Assembly (NCBI GenBank): GCA_964494735.1
Contig: CAZBSD010000025.1
Span: forward strand, 1 to 34,769
Length of the DNA: 34,769 nt
Origin: PHAA01 sp964494735
Lineage (GTDB): Bacteria > Bacillota > Syntrophomonadia > Syntrophomonadales > Syntrophomonadaceae
Direction: 5' to 3'
Part shown: positions 24,030 to 31,619 of the stretch, piece after piece
How the letters are laid out: the number at the start of each line of letters is the position of its first letter
Numbering within the stretch: the first letter of the stretch is position 1
Program-made: the position numbers and the translations under genes
The notes under the pieces: generated by a model
The model's input: only the letters and a program-made list of their open reading frames with translations
What the model was told of the DNA's origin: nothing
Database searches by the model: none

Positions 24030-24200
24030 ACGTTCCACCTCTTGGGTAAGCAGGACGAAGGAATTTAGGGCTTTAGACCCAGGAAGATATGGGAGGTTTG
24101 CTGCCAGGAGTTGATGTGGAATCCCAACGGCCGAAAATATCGAACCGCAGCGGTCTGTTGAACCACGCCCATCAACACCTGAAATTGCAGAATATGCAGT
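24030..24200 (+). ncRNA. Structured non-coding stretch downstream of IS110, candidate bridge RNA or IS end
   Basis: No ORF is supported, but several pairings nest. GTTGATG (24111-24117) pairs with CATCAAC (24169-24175), enclosing the small hairpin CCGC-A-GCGG (near 24145), and GGG-CTTTAGA-CCC lies upstream (near 24068). Loop-bearing long stems separated by short hairpins are the general shape of IS110/IS1111 guide RNAs, which in IS1111-like members lie 3' of the transposase. The assignment is inferred from position and folding by eye. Confidence 0.3.
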
Positions 24201-24295
24201 AACCAAGAGGATTTAGCTTCATTAATTAAATTGAAATACTGCGAAAACAAGAGAAATTGCATGAAAATGAAAGTTTATTAAGGGAGGTGATGGGG

Positions 24296-24526
24296 ATGAT
24301 CAATGATCTGCACGGCAACACGGAATGCCAAGCCTGCAAACACCTTGGATTCTGCAAGATCTACTGGGGAGCAGAATGCAAACGACAGGGAGGCGTCCGC
24401 ACACCGCGTATCAAAAGTGCAAAAGAAAGATCCAATTCTGAAACAGGGGATAAGGCGCTGGCGAAACTCAAGAGCAAATCAGCTGCCCTAGACCAGACCA
24501 TCAGGACCAGGGTGGTGAATTGGTGA
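24296..24526 (+). CDS. Small cysteine-rich protein of unknown function
   Basis: A 76-aa protein I do not recognise. The N-terminal half carries four cysteines in the pattern CxxCx5Cx7C (TECQACKHLGFCKIYWGAEC), suggesting a zinc knuckle or a small Fe-S site. The C-terminal half is basic and Lys/Ser/Ala-rich. ATG 24296 is preferred: GGGAGG (24282-24287) is 8 bases upstream. ATG 24290 is too close, and the frame opens at 24257 without a signal. Its stop overlaps the next tiny ORF. The strong ribosome binding site and the coupling argue that it is real. It may be cargo of, or a neighbour to, the IS. Confidence 0.55.
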   Translation: MINDLHGNTECQACKHLGFCKIYWGAECKRQGGVRTPRIKSAKERSNSETGDKALAKLKSKSAALDQTIRTRVVNW

Positions 24527-24612
24527 TGATGAAGGCAGACATGAGGATAGTGCTGGATAGCAGAGAACGTAAAGAACTGTTCGCCCTGCTGGTTAAAGCC
24601 GTCACAAAATGA
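24526..24612 (+). CDS. Tiny coupled ORF, 28 aa
   Basis: ATG 24526 overlaps the preceding TGA by one base (TGATG). The 28-residue product (MMKADMRIVLDSRERKELF...) is charged, helical in pattern and ends at 24612. No function can be assigned. The overlap with a gene that has a good ribosome binding site supports translation, but the shortness leaves doubt; it may be the remnant of a longer gene. Confidence 0.35.
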   Translation: MMKADMRIVLDSRERKELFALLVKAVTK

Positions 24613-24616
24613 GCAA

Positions 24617-24660
24617 TTTTGTACAGATAAATGTGTAAAACTTTGAACACCTGTACAAAA
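24617..24660. repeat. Inverted repeat TTTTGTACAG / CTGTACAAAA
   Basis: A perfect 10-bp inverted repeat (24617-24626 and 24651-24660) separated by 24 bases, with a nested GTGT/ACAC pair (24633-24636 and 24647-24650). It begins five bases after the 28-aa ORF stop. It could be a paired operator, a recombinase site or a transcript-end hairpin. There is no proper T-tract. Confidence 0.55.
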
Positions 24661-24728
24661 ACTATACACCTGCTTATGATGGGATACTTAAGAAAGTAAT
24701 TCATAAACATAGGTGACTTTTGCAAGCT

Positions 24729-24763
24729 GCCTTCACTGCCGTATGGGTGGTGGAGGCCTTTTT
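24729..24763 (+). terminator. Intrinsic terminator before the MoxR cassette
   Basis: GCCTTCACTGCC (24729-24740) pairs with GGTGGTGGAGGC (24746-24757), 12 pairs including three G-T, around loop GTATG. Five T residues follow (24759-24763). It isolates the IS-side transcripts from the cassette that starts at 24952. The rest of 24613-24951 shows no ORF and no convincing promoter hexamer pair. Confidence 0.7.
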
Positions 24764-24951
24764 AGCAAATGCCGGAAGCCGGTCTCCCTATATGGACTGA
24801 GGCGTTACGGGGTTCCGGGCTTTCGAATATATGAACATTTGGAGATACGCGTCGCAATTCGCCCGGTGGATTCATAAACTTGGCCTTAATGGACAAATTA
24901 TTGATGGAGTTAGTCCGGCTTCAACGTAGCGGACCGACGGAGGTGTGATAT

Positions 24952-26034
24952 TTGTCAATAATAAGTGCTTTGGCCATCGCCATTCAAGCCGGAGTCCCCA
25001 CCCTGGCCTGGGGCCCCCCGGGGGTTGGGAAGACGGCAACGGTAACCATGCTCGCAGATAGATTGGGCTTGCCTCTGGAGGTGGTGTTGGCTTCCATCCG
25101 CGAGCCTTCTGATTTTTCTGGTCTGCCGGTCATCCGCAGCGAGGGGGTGCGGATGGAACCGCCCGCCTGGGCCCGCCGCCTGGCTCAAGCCGGCCAGGGG
25201 CTGCTGTTTCTGGATGAGATATCCACCGCCCCGCCAGCGGTCCAGTCGGCATTACTGCGGGTGGTGCTGGAACGGGTGGTAGGGGAGCTGGCCCTGCCCC
25301 CCGGGGTTGCGGTGGTGGCATCCGCCAATCCGCCCGATCAGACGGTAGGAGGATGGGATCTTTCGGCGCCGCTGGCCAATCGTTTCTGCCATCTGTTTTG
25401 GTCGCTGGACCACCGGAGCTGGGTGGAGGGTATGATAAGGGGATGGTCGGTCATAGATCTGCCCATTCTTCCCCCCGCCTGGTTGGCATCGATTGCCGAG
25501 AAACAGGGTATAGTGGCTTCATTCATACGCCATCGCCCCAATCTGCTGCTGCAGATACCTCGGGACGAGGGCCAGGCAGGGAAAGCCTGGCCTTCCCCAC
25601 GCTCATGGGATATGGCTGCCCGTCTGTTGGCGGCAGCTGATGCAGTACATGCTGACCTGGATGTAGTTGCTCCCCTGGTAGCTGGCAGTGTCGGCGAAGG
25701 TGCTTGTCTGGAGTTTTTTGCCTGGCGCCGCGATTTGGATTTGCTCGATCCGGAGGAGGTGCTGGCCGACCCGACCGGACTACGATTACCAGACCGGGGA
25801 GATCAGGCCTTTGCGGTGTTGGCCGCGGTCATAACCGCGGCGGTGAATAAACTGACCGAAGAACGCTGGGCAGCCGCCTGGTGCGTCCTGGCCCAAGCCG
25901 CCCAACAGGGCAGGAAAGACATAGCCGCAGTGGCAGCCAAGAAATTAGCCGCCGCCCGGAAACCGAATATGACCTTGCCGGTGCAGGAGTTGCAGGAGTT
26001 TGTCCCCTTGCTGCAGCAGGGAGGATTGATGTGA
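24952..26034 (+). CDS. MoxR-family AAA+ ATPase
   Basis: A 360-aa AAA_5/MoxR-type ATPase, a chaperone-like class that inserts metal cofactors into, or remodels, proteins together with VWA-domain partners. Walker A is GPPGVGKT (21-28), Walker B LLFLDE (84-89), sensor 1 SANPPD (124-129) and the arginine-bearing segment LANRF near 140. The C-terminal 150 residues are helical and specific to this branch. The TTG start at 24952 has GGAGGTG about 7 bases upstream. The stop lies in GTGA with the next gene (26031-26034), so translation is coupled. It is the first gene of a three-gene cassette. Confidence 0.93.
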   Translation: MSIISALAIAIQAGVPTLAWGPPGVGKTATVTMLADRLGLPLEVVLASIREPSDFSGLPVIRSEGVRMEPPAWARRLAQAGQGLLFLDEISTAPPAVQSALLRVVLERVVGELALPPGVAVVASANPPDQTVGGWDLSAPLANRFCHLFWSLDHRSWVEGMIRGWSVIDLPILPPAWLASIAEKQGIVASFIRHRPNLLLQIPRDEGQAGKAWPSPRSWDMAARLLAAADAVHADLDVVAPLVAGSVGEGACLEFFAWRRDLDLLDPEEVLADPTGLRLPDRGDQAFAVLAAVITAAVNKLTEERWAAAWCVLAQAAQQGRKDIAAVAAKKLAAARKPNMTLPVQELQEFVPLLQQGGLM

Positions 26035-26672
26035 GCCCCTTGTTGCCTTACCGTATCCTCCCGTGGGTGGACAGCATCTCGGGGATGTTGTCCTCCGGCC
26101 GGTTGCTGGTGAGGATGAAACCGGGGGCTGACTGGCTGGATTGCTGCAACTGGGAGGGTTCCAGGCTGCCTGCTGCCCTCCTGTATGGTGTCTTCCAAAT
26201 CGCTCTGGGGGAGCGGTGGGCGGAAGAATTGGAGGCGCTGCACTGCGGTCGGGACCGCCGCTGGCAGGCTGAGGTATCCAGCGGGCAGGACAAGCGGGAA
26301 TATCGGGTACATACCATCACCGATGCAGGAGCCGGGTGTTCCTCGATCATAACCATAGCCGGGGGTCAGGTGGAGACATTTTCCATCCGGGCCGAGGATG
26401 GTGCGCCGCTGCTATCTAAGATATTTGGGGAGCATACCCCGGCCTTTGTGCCCCGCTATCGCAATAATCGGCTTTTCCCCAACTTCTATCCATATCCGGC
26501 CGACCACAAGTACCTGGAGATGCCTGTAATTATCCGGGAGCGGCGCGATGCACTCGGGCTCATACCCGACAGTGGTGACATCTGTGCCCACCAATGGCAG
26601 CTGCCGGGGGGGACATCCGGACTCATCGAAACCATCCAGGCCTTAAAATGTATGGAGGTGCTCCTGGCATGA
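26031..26672 (+). CDS. Unrecognised protein between MoxR and the VWA metalloprotease-like protein
   Basis: A 213-aa product I cannot assign to any family. It is soluble by composition, with no signal or membrane segment. The N-terminal half is rich in Trp and Leu (LPYRILPWVDSISGMLSSG, GADWLDCCNWEG); the C-terminal half has RYRNNRLFPNFYPYP and a His/Cys-bearing segment (DICAHQWQLPGG). GTG 26031 overlaps the moxR stop, with GGGAGG 5 bases upstream, and its TGA overlaps the next ATG (26669-26672). Coupling on both sides means it is made in step with its neighbours. It may be the substrate, adaptor or third subunit of the MoxR/VWA machine. Confidence 0.75.
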   Translation: MSPLLPYRILPWVDSISGMLSSGRLLVRMKPGADWLDCCNWEGSRLPAALLYGVFQIALGERWAEELEALHCGRDRRWQAEVSSGQDKREYRVHTITDAGAGCSSIITIAGGQVETFSIRAEDGAPLLSKIFGEHTPAFVPRYRNNRLFPNFYPYPADHKYLEMPVIIRERRDALGLIPDSGDICAHQWQLPGGTSGLIETIQALKCMEVLLA

Positions 26673-28318
26673 CCATGCCCGAACAACTGCAGGCGGCCCG
26701 TCTCTTACTGGCTAAACAGAGACCATATCTGGCTTCAGCCGCCTGGGCCCTGTATCCTCTGCCCCGACCCGGATTGGAAACCCTGGGCGTCGATAAATAC
26801 TGGCGCCTCTATTATGATCCAGCTGTTCTGGAGCAGTGGTCGGCGGAAGAAATGGCCGCTATCCTTTACCATGAGATCTGCCACCTGCTCCGCGATCATG
26901 CCACCCGCATGCAGGATTTCGATCCCGTTTACAGCAATATGGCTACCGACGCCGAAATAAACGATGATCTGATCCGTGAAGGGGTCAGATTCCCGGTCCC
27001 GCCACTGACTCCTCAATTCCTCGGTCAACCGGAAGATTTGTTGGCGGAGGAATATTACCATGTCCTGGTGCAGCGGAAGCAACAAAAGCAAGGCCAGCCC
27101 AACAGAGGTGAAGAGCGGTCCGGAGAGACCGACAGCGAAGGGAGCGAACCCCAGGCCAATTCCCGCACCGAAGGTTCAGATCCCCGGGCGGGCAGCCAGG
27201 CAGACGACATACATTTGCGGTTACCGATAATGAACCGTGAGGGCAGTCGAGCTCTGCCAGCGAGATCAGTGGTGCCCGGCGATGCTCAACAAACCGAACT
27301 CCAACCGGCAGCAGAGATCGATTGGGAAAGTAGCTGTGAAATACTGCCCCAGGGTACAGGCGGTTTTCCCGGGACGGGTGAGGACAGAGCGGGCCAGTTT
27401 TTTCCTGGAGAGGGCGGGGACGTTGCCAGGGGTGAGCAGCCGTCCAGCGATTCAAATGCTGGTGGGGACAGGGAGGGAAGCAAAGGGGCCGCCAGTCTTG
27501 GCCCAAGCCATGGTAGTGTCACGAACCGTGAAGGTGGAACAAACCCAGACCAGAGCCGCCAAGAAGTTCCGTCACCTGCAGCCGGCCGCTGTGGTTCTTG
27601 TGCAACAGGACAGATGGAGCCATGGGAGGACCCGCCACCGGTTGATGGGTCAGCCGGTATCGGTGCCGCCGAAGCTGGGTTGATACGGCGGGAGGTAGCC
27701 CGTCAGGTCTATGAACATGCCTGCAGCCCGGGCCATGTGCCCGGGCATTGGATGCGGTGGGCGGAAGCCCAACTGCATAACCAGGTGAACTGGCGCCGGC
27801 AGCTGGCCGCGGCTATCCGCCACGCCGCCGCCGAAACCGGCGGAGCAGCGGATTATTCCTACCGGCGGCCTTCGCGCCGCCAGGGACAAGTTGGCCCGGG
27901 AGACATCATTTATCCCGCCCTGCGCTGTCCGGTACCTGCCGTAGCCATAGTAGTTGATACCAGCGCCAGCGTTTCGGACCGCATGCTGGCTCAGGCCCTG
28001 GCGGAGATCACCGCCATCCTCAAGTCGGTGGGTCATACGGGAGGAGTGCATGTGGTGGCGGTGGACAAGACGGTCCAGGCCTGCCGTCAGGTATTTCGGC
28101 CCGAGCAGATCCAACTGGCCGGGGGCGGGGGGACAGATATGGGAGCGGGCCTCAAAGCCCTGGCTGAACTGAGTCCCCGTCCCCAACTGGGCATAGTCAT
28201 AACTGATGGCCACACCGCCTGGCCCCAACTGCCGCCTCGGGGGATGAAGATCATCGTGGTCCTGTCTGGTGACGGTCATGCCCCCGATTGGGCCCGGGTC
28301 ATCAAAATAAGTGCCTAG
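26669..28318 (+). CDS. DUF2201-type metallopeptidase-like and VWA-domain protein
   Basis: A 549-aa protein with three parts. Residues 1-140 form a putative metallopeptidase domain with the zinc motif HEICH (68-72, in YHEICHLLRDH) and a downstream acid in ATDAEIND. Residues about 138-350 are a long, polar, Gly/Ser/Glu-rich stretch that looks disordered. Residues about 420-549 are a VWA-like domain with MIDAS residues DTSAS (430-434), GGGGTD (485-490) and TDG (512-514). This matches the DUF2201 architecture commonly paired with MoxR ATPases. ATG 26669 overlaps the previous stop (ATGA). The insert is longer than I expect for the family. Its substrate is unknown. Confidence 0.88.
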   Translation: MTMPEQLQAARLLLAKQRPYLASAAWALYPLPRPGLETLGVDKYWRLYYDPAVLEQWSAEEMAAILYHEICHLLRDHATRMQDFDPVYSNMATDAEINDDLIREGVRFPVPPLTPQFLGQPEDLLAEEYYHVLVQRKQQKQGQPNRGEERSGETDSEGSEPQANSRTEGSDPRAGSQADDIHLRLPIMNREGSRALPARSVVPGDAQQTELQPAAEIDWESSCEILPQGTGGFPGTGEDRAGQFFPGEGGDVARGEQPSSDSNAGGDREGSKGAASLGPSHGSVTNREGGTNPDQSRQEVPSPAAGRCGSCATGQMEPWEDPPPVDGSAGIGAAEAGLIRREVARQVYEHACSPGHVPGHWMRWAEAQLHNQVNWRRQLAAAIRHAAAETGGAADYSYRRPSRRQGQVGPGDIIYPALRCPVPAVAIVVDTSASVSDRMLAQALAEITAILKSVGHTGGVHVVAVDKTVQACRQVFRPEQIQLAGGGGTDMGAGLKALAELSPRPQLGIVITDGHTAWPQLPPRGMKIIVVLSGDGHAPDWARVIKISA

Positions 28319-28400
28319 TGCATTATCCGGTTCTCCAAGGCTGTGAGTACGCTCCCCCCGGGTTAGGCGGCCCAGACTAATTAGCACGATTCGGTAAAAT

Positions 28401-28430
28401 AAGACAGGGTAGGCTTTTTAGGTATATACT
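28401..28430 (+). promoter_or_regulatory. Possible promoter of the sensor kinase
   Basis: AAGACA (28401-28406), 18 bases, TATACT (28425-28430) gives a fair -10 and a weak -35, 46 bases before the kinase ATG. No clear Spo0A box is seen. Confidence 0.35.
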
Positions 28431-28476
28431 ATTGGGAAACACTTCACATAATCATCGACGAAAACGGGGTAGCATA

Positions 28477-29967
28477 ATGACCAAATTGGACTTGGAAGCC
28501 CAATTAGCCAGGCTGCAAATCGAGGTAGGGGAACTGCGCAACGAGAACCAGGAACTGAGACTGGAAAAGGAAAAATTCCGCCAAACCTTCGACAATAACC
28601 AGGCTTTGATGTTAATCACCGATTTTGACGGAGAGATCCTGGACGCTAACATTGTTTGTCAGCAGATTACCGGTTATACCCGGGACGAGCTGCGCGGCAA
28701 ATCGATAGTCAAGATGGGGTTTTATGAAAGCCTGGATGAAAGGAAGGCTTTTCTGGATCTTCTGTTGGAACACCATGCAGTCCGCAACCTTAAACGGACG
28801 CTGCGCAAGAAATCCGGGGATATCACCCACGTCCTGTTTTCCAGCAGTGTGATCTACATCAACGACCGGCGAAGGATAGTATCTTCAATAATCGATATCA
28901 CCGAACAAAAAAAGACCGAAGAAGCCCTGCGGGATTCTCTGAAGTTTGTAAACCAGATGTTCAACCGGGCGCCGGTTGCCATGATACTGACCAAGGCTGA
29001 TGACCGGACGGTCCTGGAAACCAATGAATCCTTTTTGAAAGGCCACGGTCTGGAGCGCCATGAGGTGGTAGGCCGTTCGGATGTCCGCCTGGGGATACAC
29101 AGCCAGTCCGAGTATCTTAACGAGTATTTCGATATCATCCGGCGGGAAGGAATGGTGGAGAATTATGAGGCCGAGTATGTTGTAGCGGGCGGGGAGGTTC
29201 ACACAGTACTGTTGTCAGGAGCTTTGATCAATTATCAGGGTCAGGATTGCATCCTGACCATTAGCAATGACATCACCGAGTTGAGAAAATTCCAGAAGCA
29301 GATATCCAGGTTGGATAGCCTACATATTATCGGCCAGATGTCAGCCAGTCTCGCCCATGAGATACGAAATCCCATGACCGTGGTGCGGGGATTCCTGCAG
29401 ATGTTTCAGATGGAGGAGCGCTACCAGGAGGATGACGAGGTCATCAAGCTAATAATAAAAGAGCTGGACCGCACCAATGACATTATCACCAACTTCTTAT
29501 CCCTGTCCAAGAAAAGCCACATCGATATCAAGAAATCCGACCTCAACGTTCATATTCATTCGGTGTTGCCTCTTATCATCGTTGATGCTTTGAAAAACGG
29601 CATCACGGTTCAAGCCGAACTCCATGCGGAGGCCCCGGTCATGCTCGACCAGGGTGAGTTTCGGCAGCTGCTGTTCAACCTGGTGCGCAACGCGGTCGAA
29701 GCCATGCCAGAGGGAGGGCGGGTCTCCATCCGAACTTTTCAGAGCCGGCAGGGTATCTGCATGGAGGTAGAGGACCACGGCGGGGGCATCCCGGAGGACA
29801 TCCTGGCAAGAGCCGGAACCCCTTTTCTGACCACCAAAACCACCGGGACCGGGCTGGGGCTGGCAGTCTGCTACAGCATCGCTGAGCGGCACAAGGCCAG
29901 CATAAAGATAAACACATCTCCGGCGGGAACGGTGGTTAGAGTGCTTTTCCCACCGGCGGGGCAATAA
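28477..29967 (+). CDS. PAS-PAS sensor histidine kinase, sporulation-kinase type
   Basis: A 496-aa soluble kinase. An N-terminal coiled coil (4-35) is followed by two PAS domains (about 36-145 and 155-270), a HisKA domain with phospho-acceptor His294 in SASLAHEIRNPMTVVRGFLQ, and a HATPase domain with N-box NLVRNAVEAM, G1 EDHGGGIPED and G2 TTGTGLGLAVC. The H-box wording is that of Bacillus KinA/KinE-like kinases that feed the Spo0A phosphorelay. There is no membrane segment, so it senses a cytoplasmic signal. No response regulator gene is adjacent, as is usual for orphan sporulation kinases. ATG 28477 is used; an earlier in-frame start at 28432 has no ribosome binding site. Confidence 0.9.
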   Translation: MTKLDLEAQLARLQIEVGELRNENQELRLEKEKFRQTFDNNQALMLITDFDGEILDANIVCQQITGYTRDELRGKSIVKMGFYESLDERKAFLDLLLEHHAVRNLKRTLRKKSGDITHVLFSSSVIYINDRRRIVSSIIDITEQKKTEEALRDSLKFVNQMFNRAPVAMILTKADDRTVLETNESFLKGHGLERHEVVGRSDVRLGIHSQSEYLNEYFDIIRREGMVENYEAEYVVAGGEVHTVLLSGALINYQGQDCILTISNDITELRKFQKQISRLDSLHIIGQMSASLAHEIRNPMTVVRGFLQMFQMEERYQEDDEVIKLIIKELDRTNDIITNFLSLSKKSHIDIKKSDLNVHIHSVLPLIIVDALKNGITVQAELHAEAPVMLDQGEFRQLLFNLVRNAVEAMPEGGRVSIRTFQSRQGICMEVEDHGGGIPEDILARAGTPFLTTKTTGTGLGLAVCYSIAERHKASIKINTSPAGTVVRVLFPPAGQ

Positions 29968-30020
29968 AAATTGGCCGGCCGGTAAGGGCGTCCCGATCAA
30001 CTGGATGCCGGCTCACATAA

Positions 30021-30039
30021 GCCCTGGCGGACCCAGGGC
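30021..30039. repeat. Hairpin downstream of the sensor kinase
   Basis: GCCCTGG (30021-30027) and CCAGGGC (30033-30039) form a perfect 7-bp stem with a 5-base loop, 54 bases after the kinase stop. No T-tract follows. It may mark the transcript end. Further on, TATAAT at 30151-30156 could serve the next gene, although no -35 is evident. Confidence 0.35.
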
Positions 30040-30222
30040 GGTCATAGCCGCTGGAGGGAATGAAGCTAAACCGGGTGGCTAGGCTAACCACCTCCTGCAT
30101 CCGCGCTCAGATCGGGCAGATTGTTGTGGCACTGCTGGAAGGTTACTGATTATAATTAACATCACAGAGTGCAGCCCGAACAATCGGTACCACATGACAG
30201 TAAAGCGAGGGGTGGAGATTAA

Positions 30223-31098
30223 ATGGCCAAAATCACTGATCACATCTATTTTGTCGAGGCTCCCAACAAGGCCCGGTTCCCCTACTGCCATTGCCTGTTG
30301 ATCGAAGACGAACGGCGGGTCCTGATGGATACTGCTTGCGGCGACGAGAACATCCTGGAGTTGTCCAAGACCCCGGTGGATATCATCGTCAACACCCATT
30401 TCCATGAAGATCACATCCTGGGTAATTATCGTTTTCCGGATGCCGAGGTGTGGATGCACAGCCTGGATGCCCCCGGAGCCCGCACCCTGCCCAGTTTCCT
30501 GGAGTATTACGGCTTCTCCGATTTTAGCGGAGATGCTATCGGCCAGGATTTCATTACCGGTATCGATCTCCATCCCACCCCAGTCCACCGTGAATTTAAG
30601 GATGGGGAGATCCTGGATTTCGGACATACTCACCTGCAGGTCATCCATACCCCCGGTCATACCCCGGGTCACTGTGCCTTCTATGAGGAGAAAAGCGGAT
30701 TGCTGTTTGCCGCCGACATCGATCTCAGCAGTTTCGGACCCTGGTACTCACACCGCTGCAGTGACATCGATGATTTCATCACCTCCATCCGCAGGTGCGC
30801 CGAGATCAATCCCAGCGTCGTGGTTTCCTGCCACAAGGGCATCATCACCGACGACCTGCCCCGGCGATTCAAGAAATACGAAGAGGTCATCCTTAAAAAA
30901 GAGGAGGAGATCATCAAAGCCCTGGCGGTGCCTTCAACGGTGGAGGAACTGGCCGTCCAGCAGATTATTTATGGTGCCCAGAATACCCTGAACGATCTAC
31001 TGATGTGGTGGGAAAAGATGGGATTGGCCCAGCACCTGAAAAGGTTGGTCAAGCAAAAAAGGGCTGCGGAGAATGAAGGGCGCTACTACCTGATATAG
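30223..31098 (+). CDS. MBL-fold metallohydrolase
   Basis: A 291-aa metallo-beta-lactamase-fold protein with metal ligands THFHEDH (His59, His61, Asp63, His64), HTPGHTPGHC, AADIDLSS and SCHKG near residue 205. A C-terminal helical region follows. It is a different subfamily from the protein at 19311-20297 and shows no close similarity by eye outside the metal motifs. ATG 30223 has GGGGTGGAG upstream. It stands alone and ends before a clear terminator. The substrate is unknown. Confidence 0.9.
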   Translation: MAKITDHIYFVEAPNKARFPYCHCLLIEDERRVLMDTACGDENILELSKTPVDIIVNTHFHEDHILGNYRFPDAEVWMHSLDAPGARTLPSFLEYYGFSDFSGDAIGQDFITGIDLHPTPVHREFKDGEILDFGHTHLQVIHTPGHTPGHCAFYEEKSGLLFAADIDLSSFGPWYSHRCSDIDDFITSIRRCAEINPSVVVSCHKGIITDDLPRRFKKYEEVILKKEEEIIKALAVPSTVEELAVQQIIYGAQNTLNDLLMWWEKMGLAQHLKRLVKQKRAAENEGRYYLI

Positions 31099-31165
31099 TG
31101 CCCAGGCCATGAAACGGGGAGGACTGGGCCACCAGACCCAGGTGAAGAGGAACTTTATCTTGAAC

Positions 31166-31201
31166 GGGCCGGTGATGCCATCCGCAGCGCCGGTCCTTTT
31201 T
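31166..31201 (+). terminator. Intrinsic terminator after the MBL gene
   Basis: GGGCCGGTG (31166-31174) pairs with CGCCGGTCC (31188-31196) with two G-T pairs, followed by five T residues (31197-31201). It lies 68 bases after the MBL stop and separates that gene from the Ig-like/FecCD operon. Confidence 0.75.
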
Positions 31202-31315
31202 ACTGCCCTGATTTAGGTTGGCTGGGGCTGAGATCCGGGCGTATGGCGCGGCTGGCTGACCAATTATAAGGATATTAGACACCACTTACCAGAATACCCG
31301 CCCTTGTTTATGTAC

Positions 31316-31588
31316 TATAATAATGTGCGTGGAACGGTTTGGGGCGGCTGGGAGAAAATGAGTATCCCCAAGGGGGAGGATATGCAGGCTGCTTGTCGAA
31401 TTAGGGACATTTAAAAGAATTTATATGGTTTTCGAGTTGCTGTTCCTAAAGTTGTGGCTATGGGCAGTGACCGACAGGCAGAGCGGGAAACTGCTGTGCC
31501 TCCCAGAGCGGAAAGAGGACCTGGCTGTTTCCTGGTGCCCTTGGGGGTCGACAGCCGGTTGTGTATTTTTGCATAGCCGGTTTTTTTT
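31316..31588 (+). promoter_or_regulatory. Promoter and structured leader with terminator; candidate riboswitch or attenuator
   Basis: A TATAAT (31316-31321) without a clear -35 begins a leader of about 270 bases with no supportable ORF. It holds a hairpin TATCCCC..GGGGGA (near 31353-31380) and a long purine-rich paired region (31450-31550). A strong terminator follows: CCGGTTGTG (31555-31563) with CATAGCCGG (31572-31580), then eight T residues (31581-31588). The terminator ends only 31 bases before the first gene, the usual layout of a transcription-attenuating riboswitch. I looked for cobalamin, TPP, c-di-GMP and Moco consensus features and recognised none. Confidence 0.55.
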
Positions 31589-31619
31589 ATGATGTAACCG
31601 AGACGCAGGGAGGATTTAT

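Noticed and set aside
27237..27683. 148-codon alternative plus-strand frame inside the DUF2201 gene
   Set aside because: No start signal; it follows from the biased composition of the disordered insert.
31322..31554. Cobalamin riboswitch ahead of the FecCD-type operon
   Set aside because: I could not find the conserved B12-box features; only an unclassified structured leader can be claimed.
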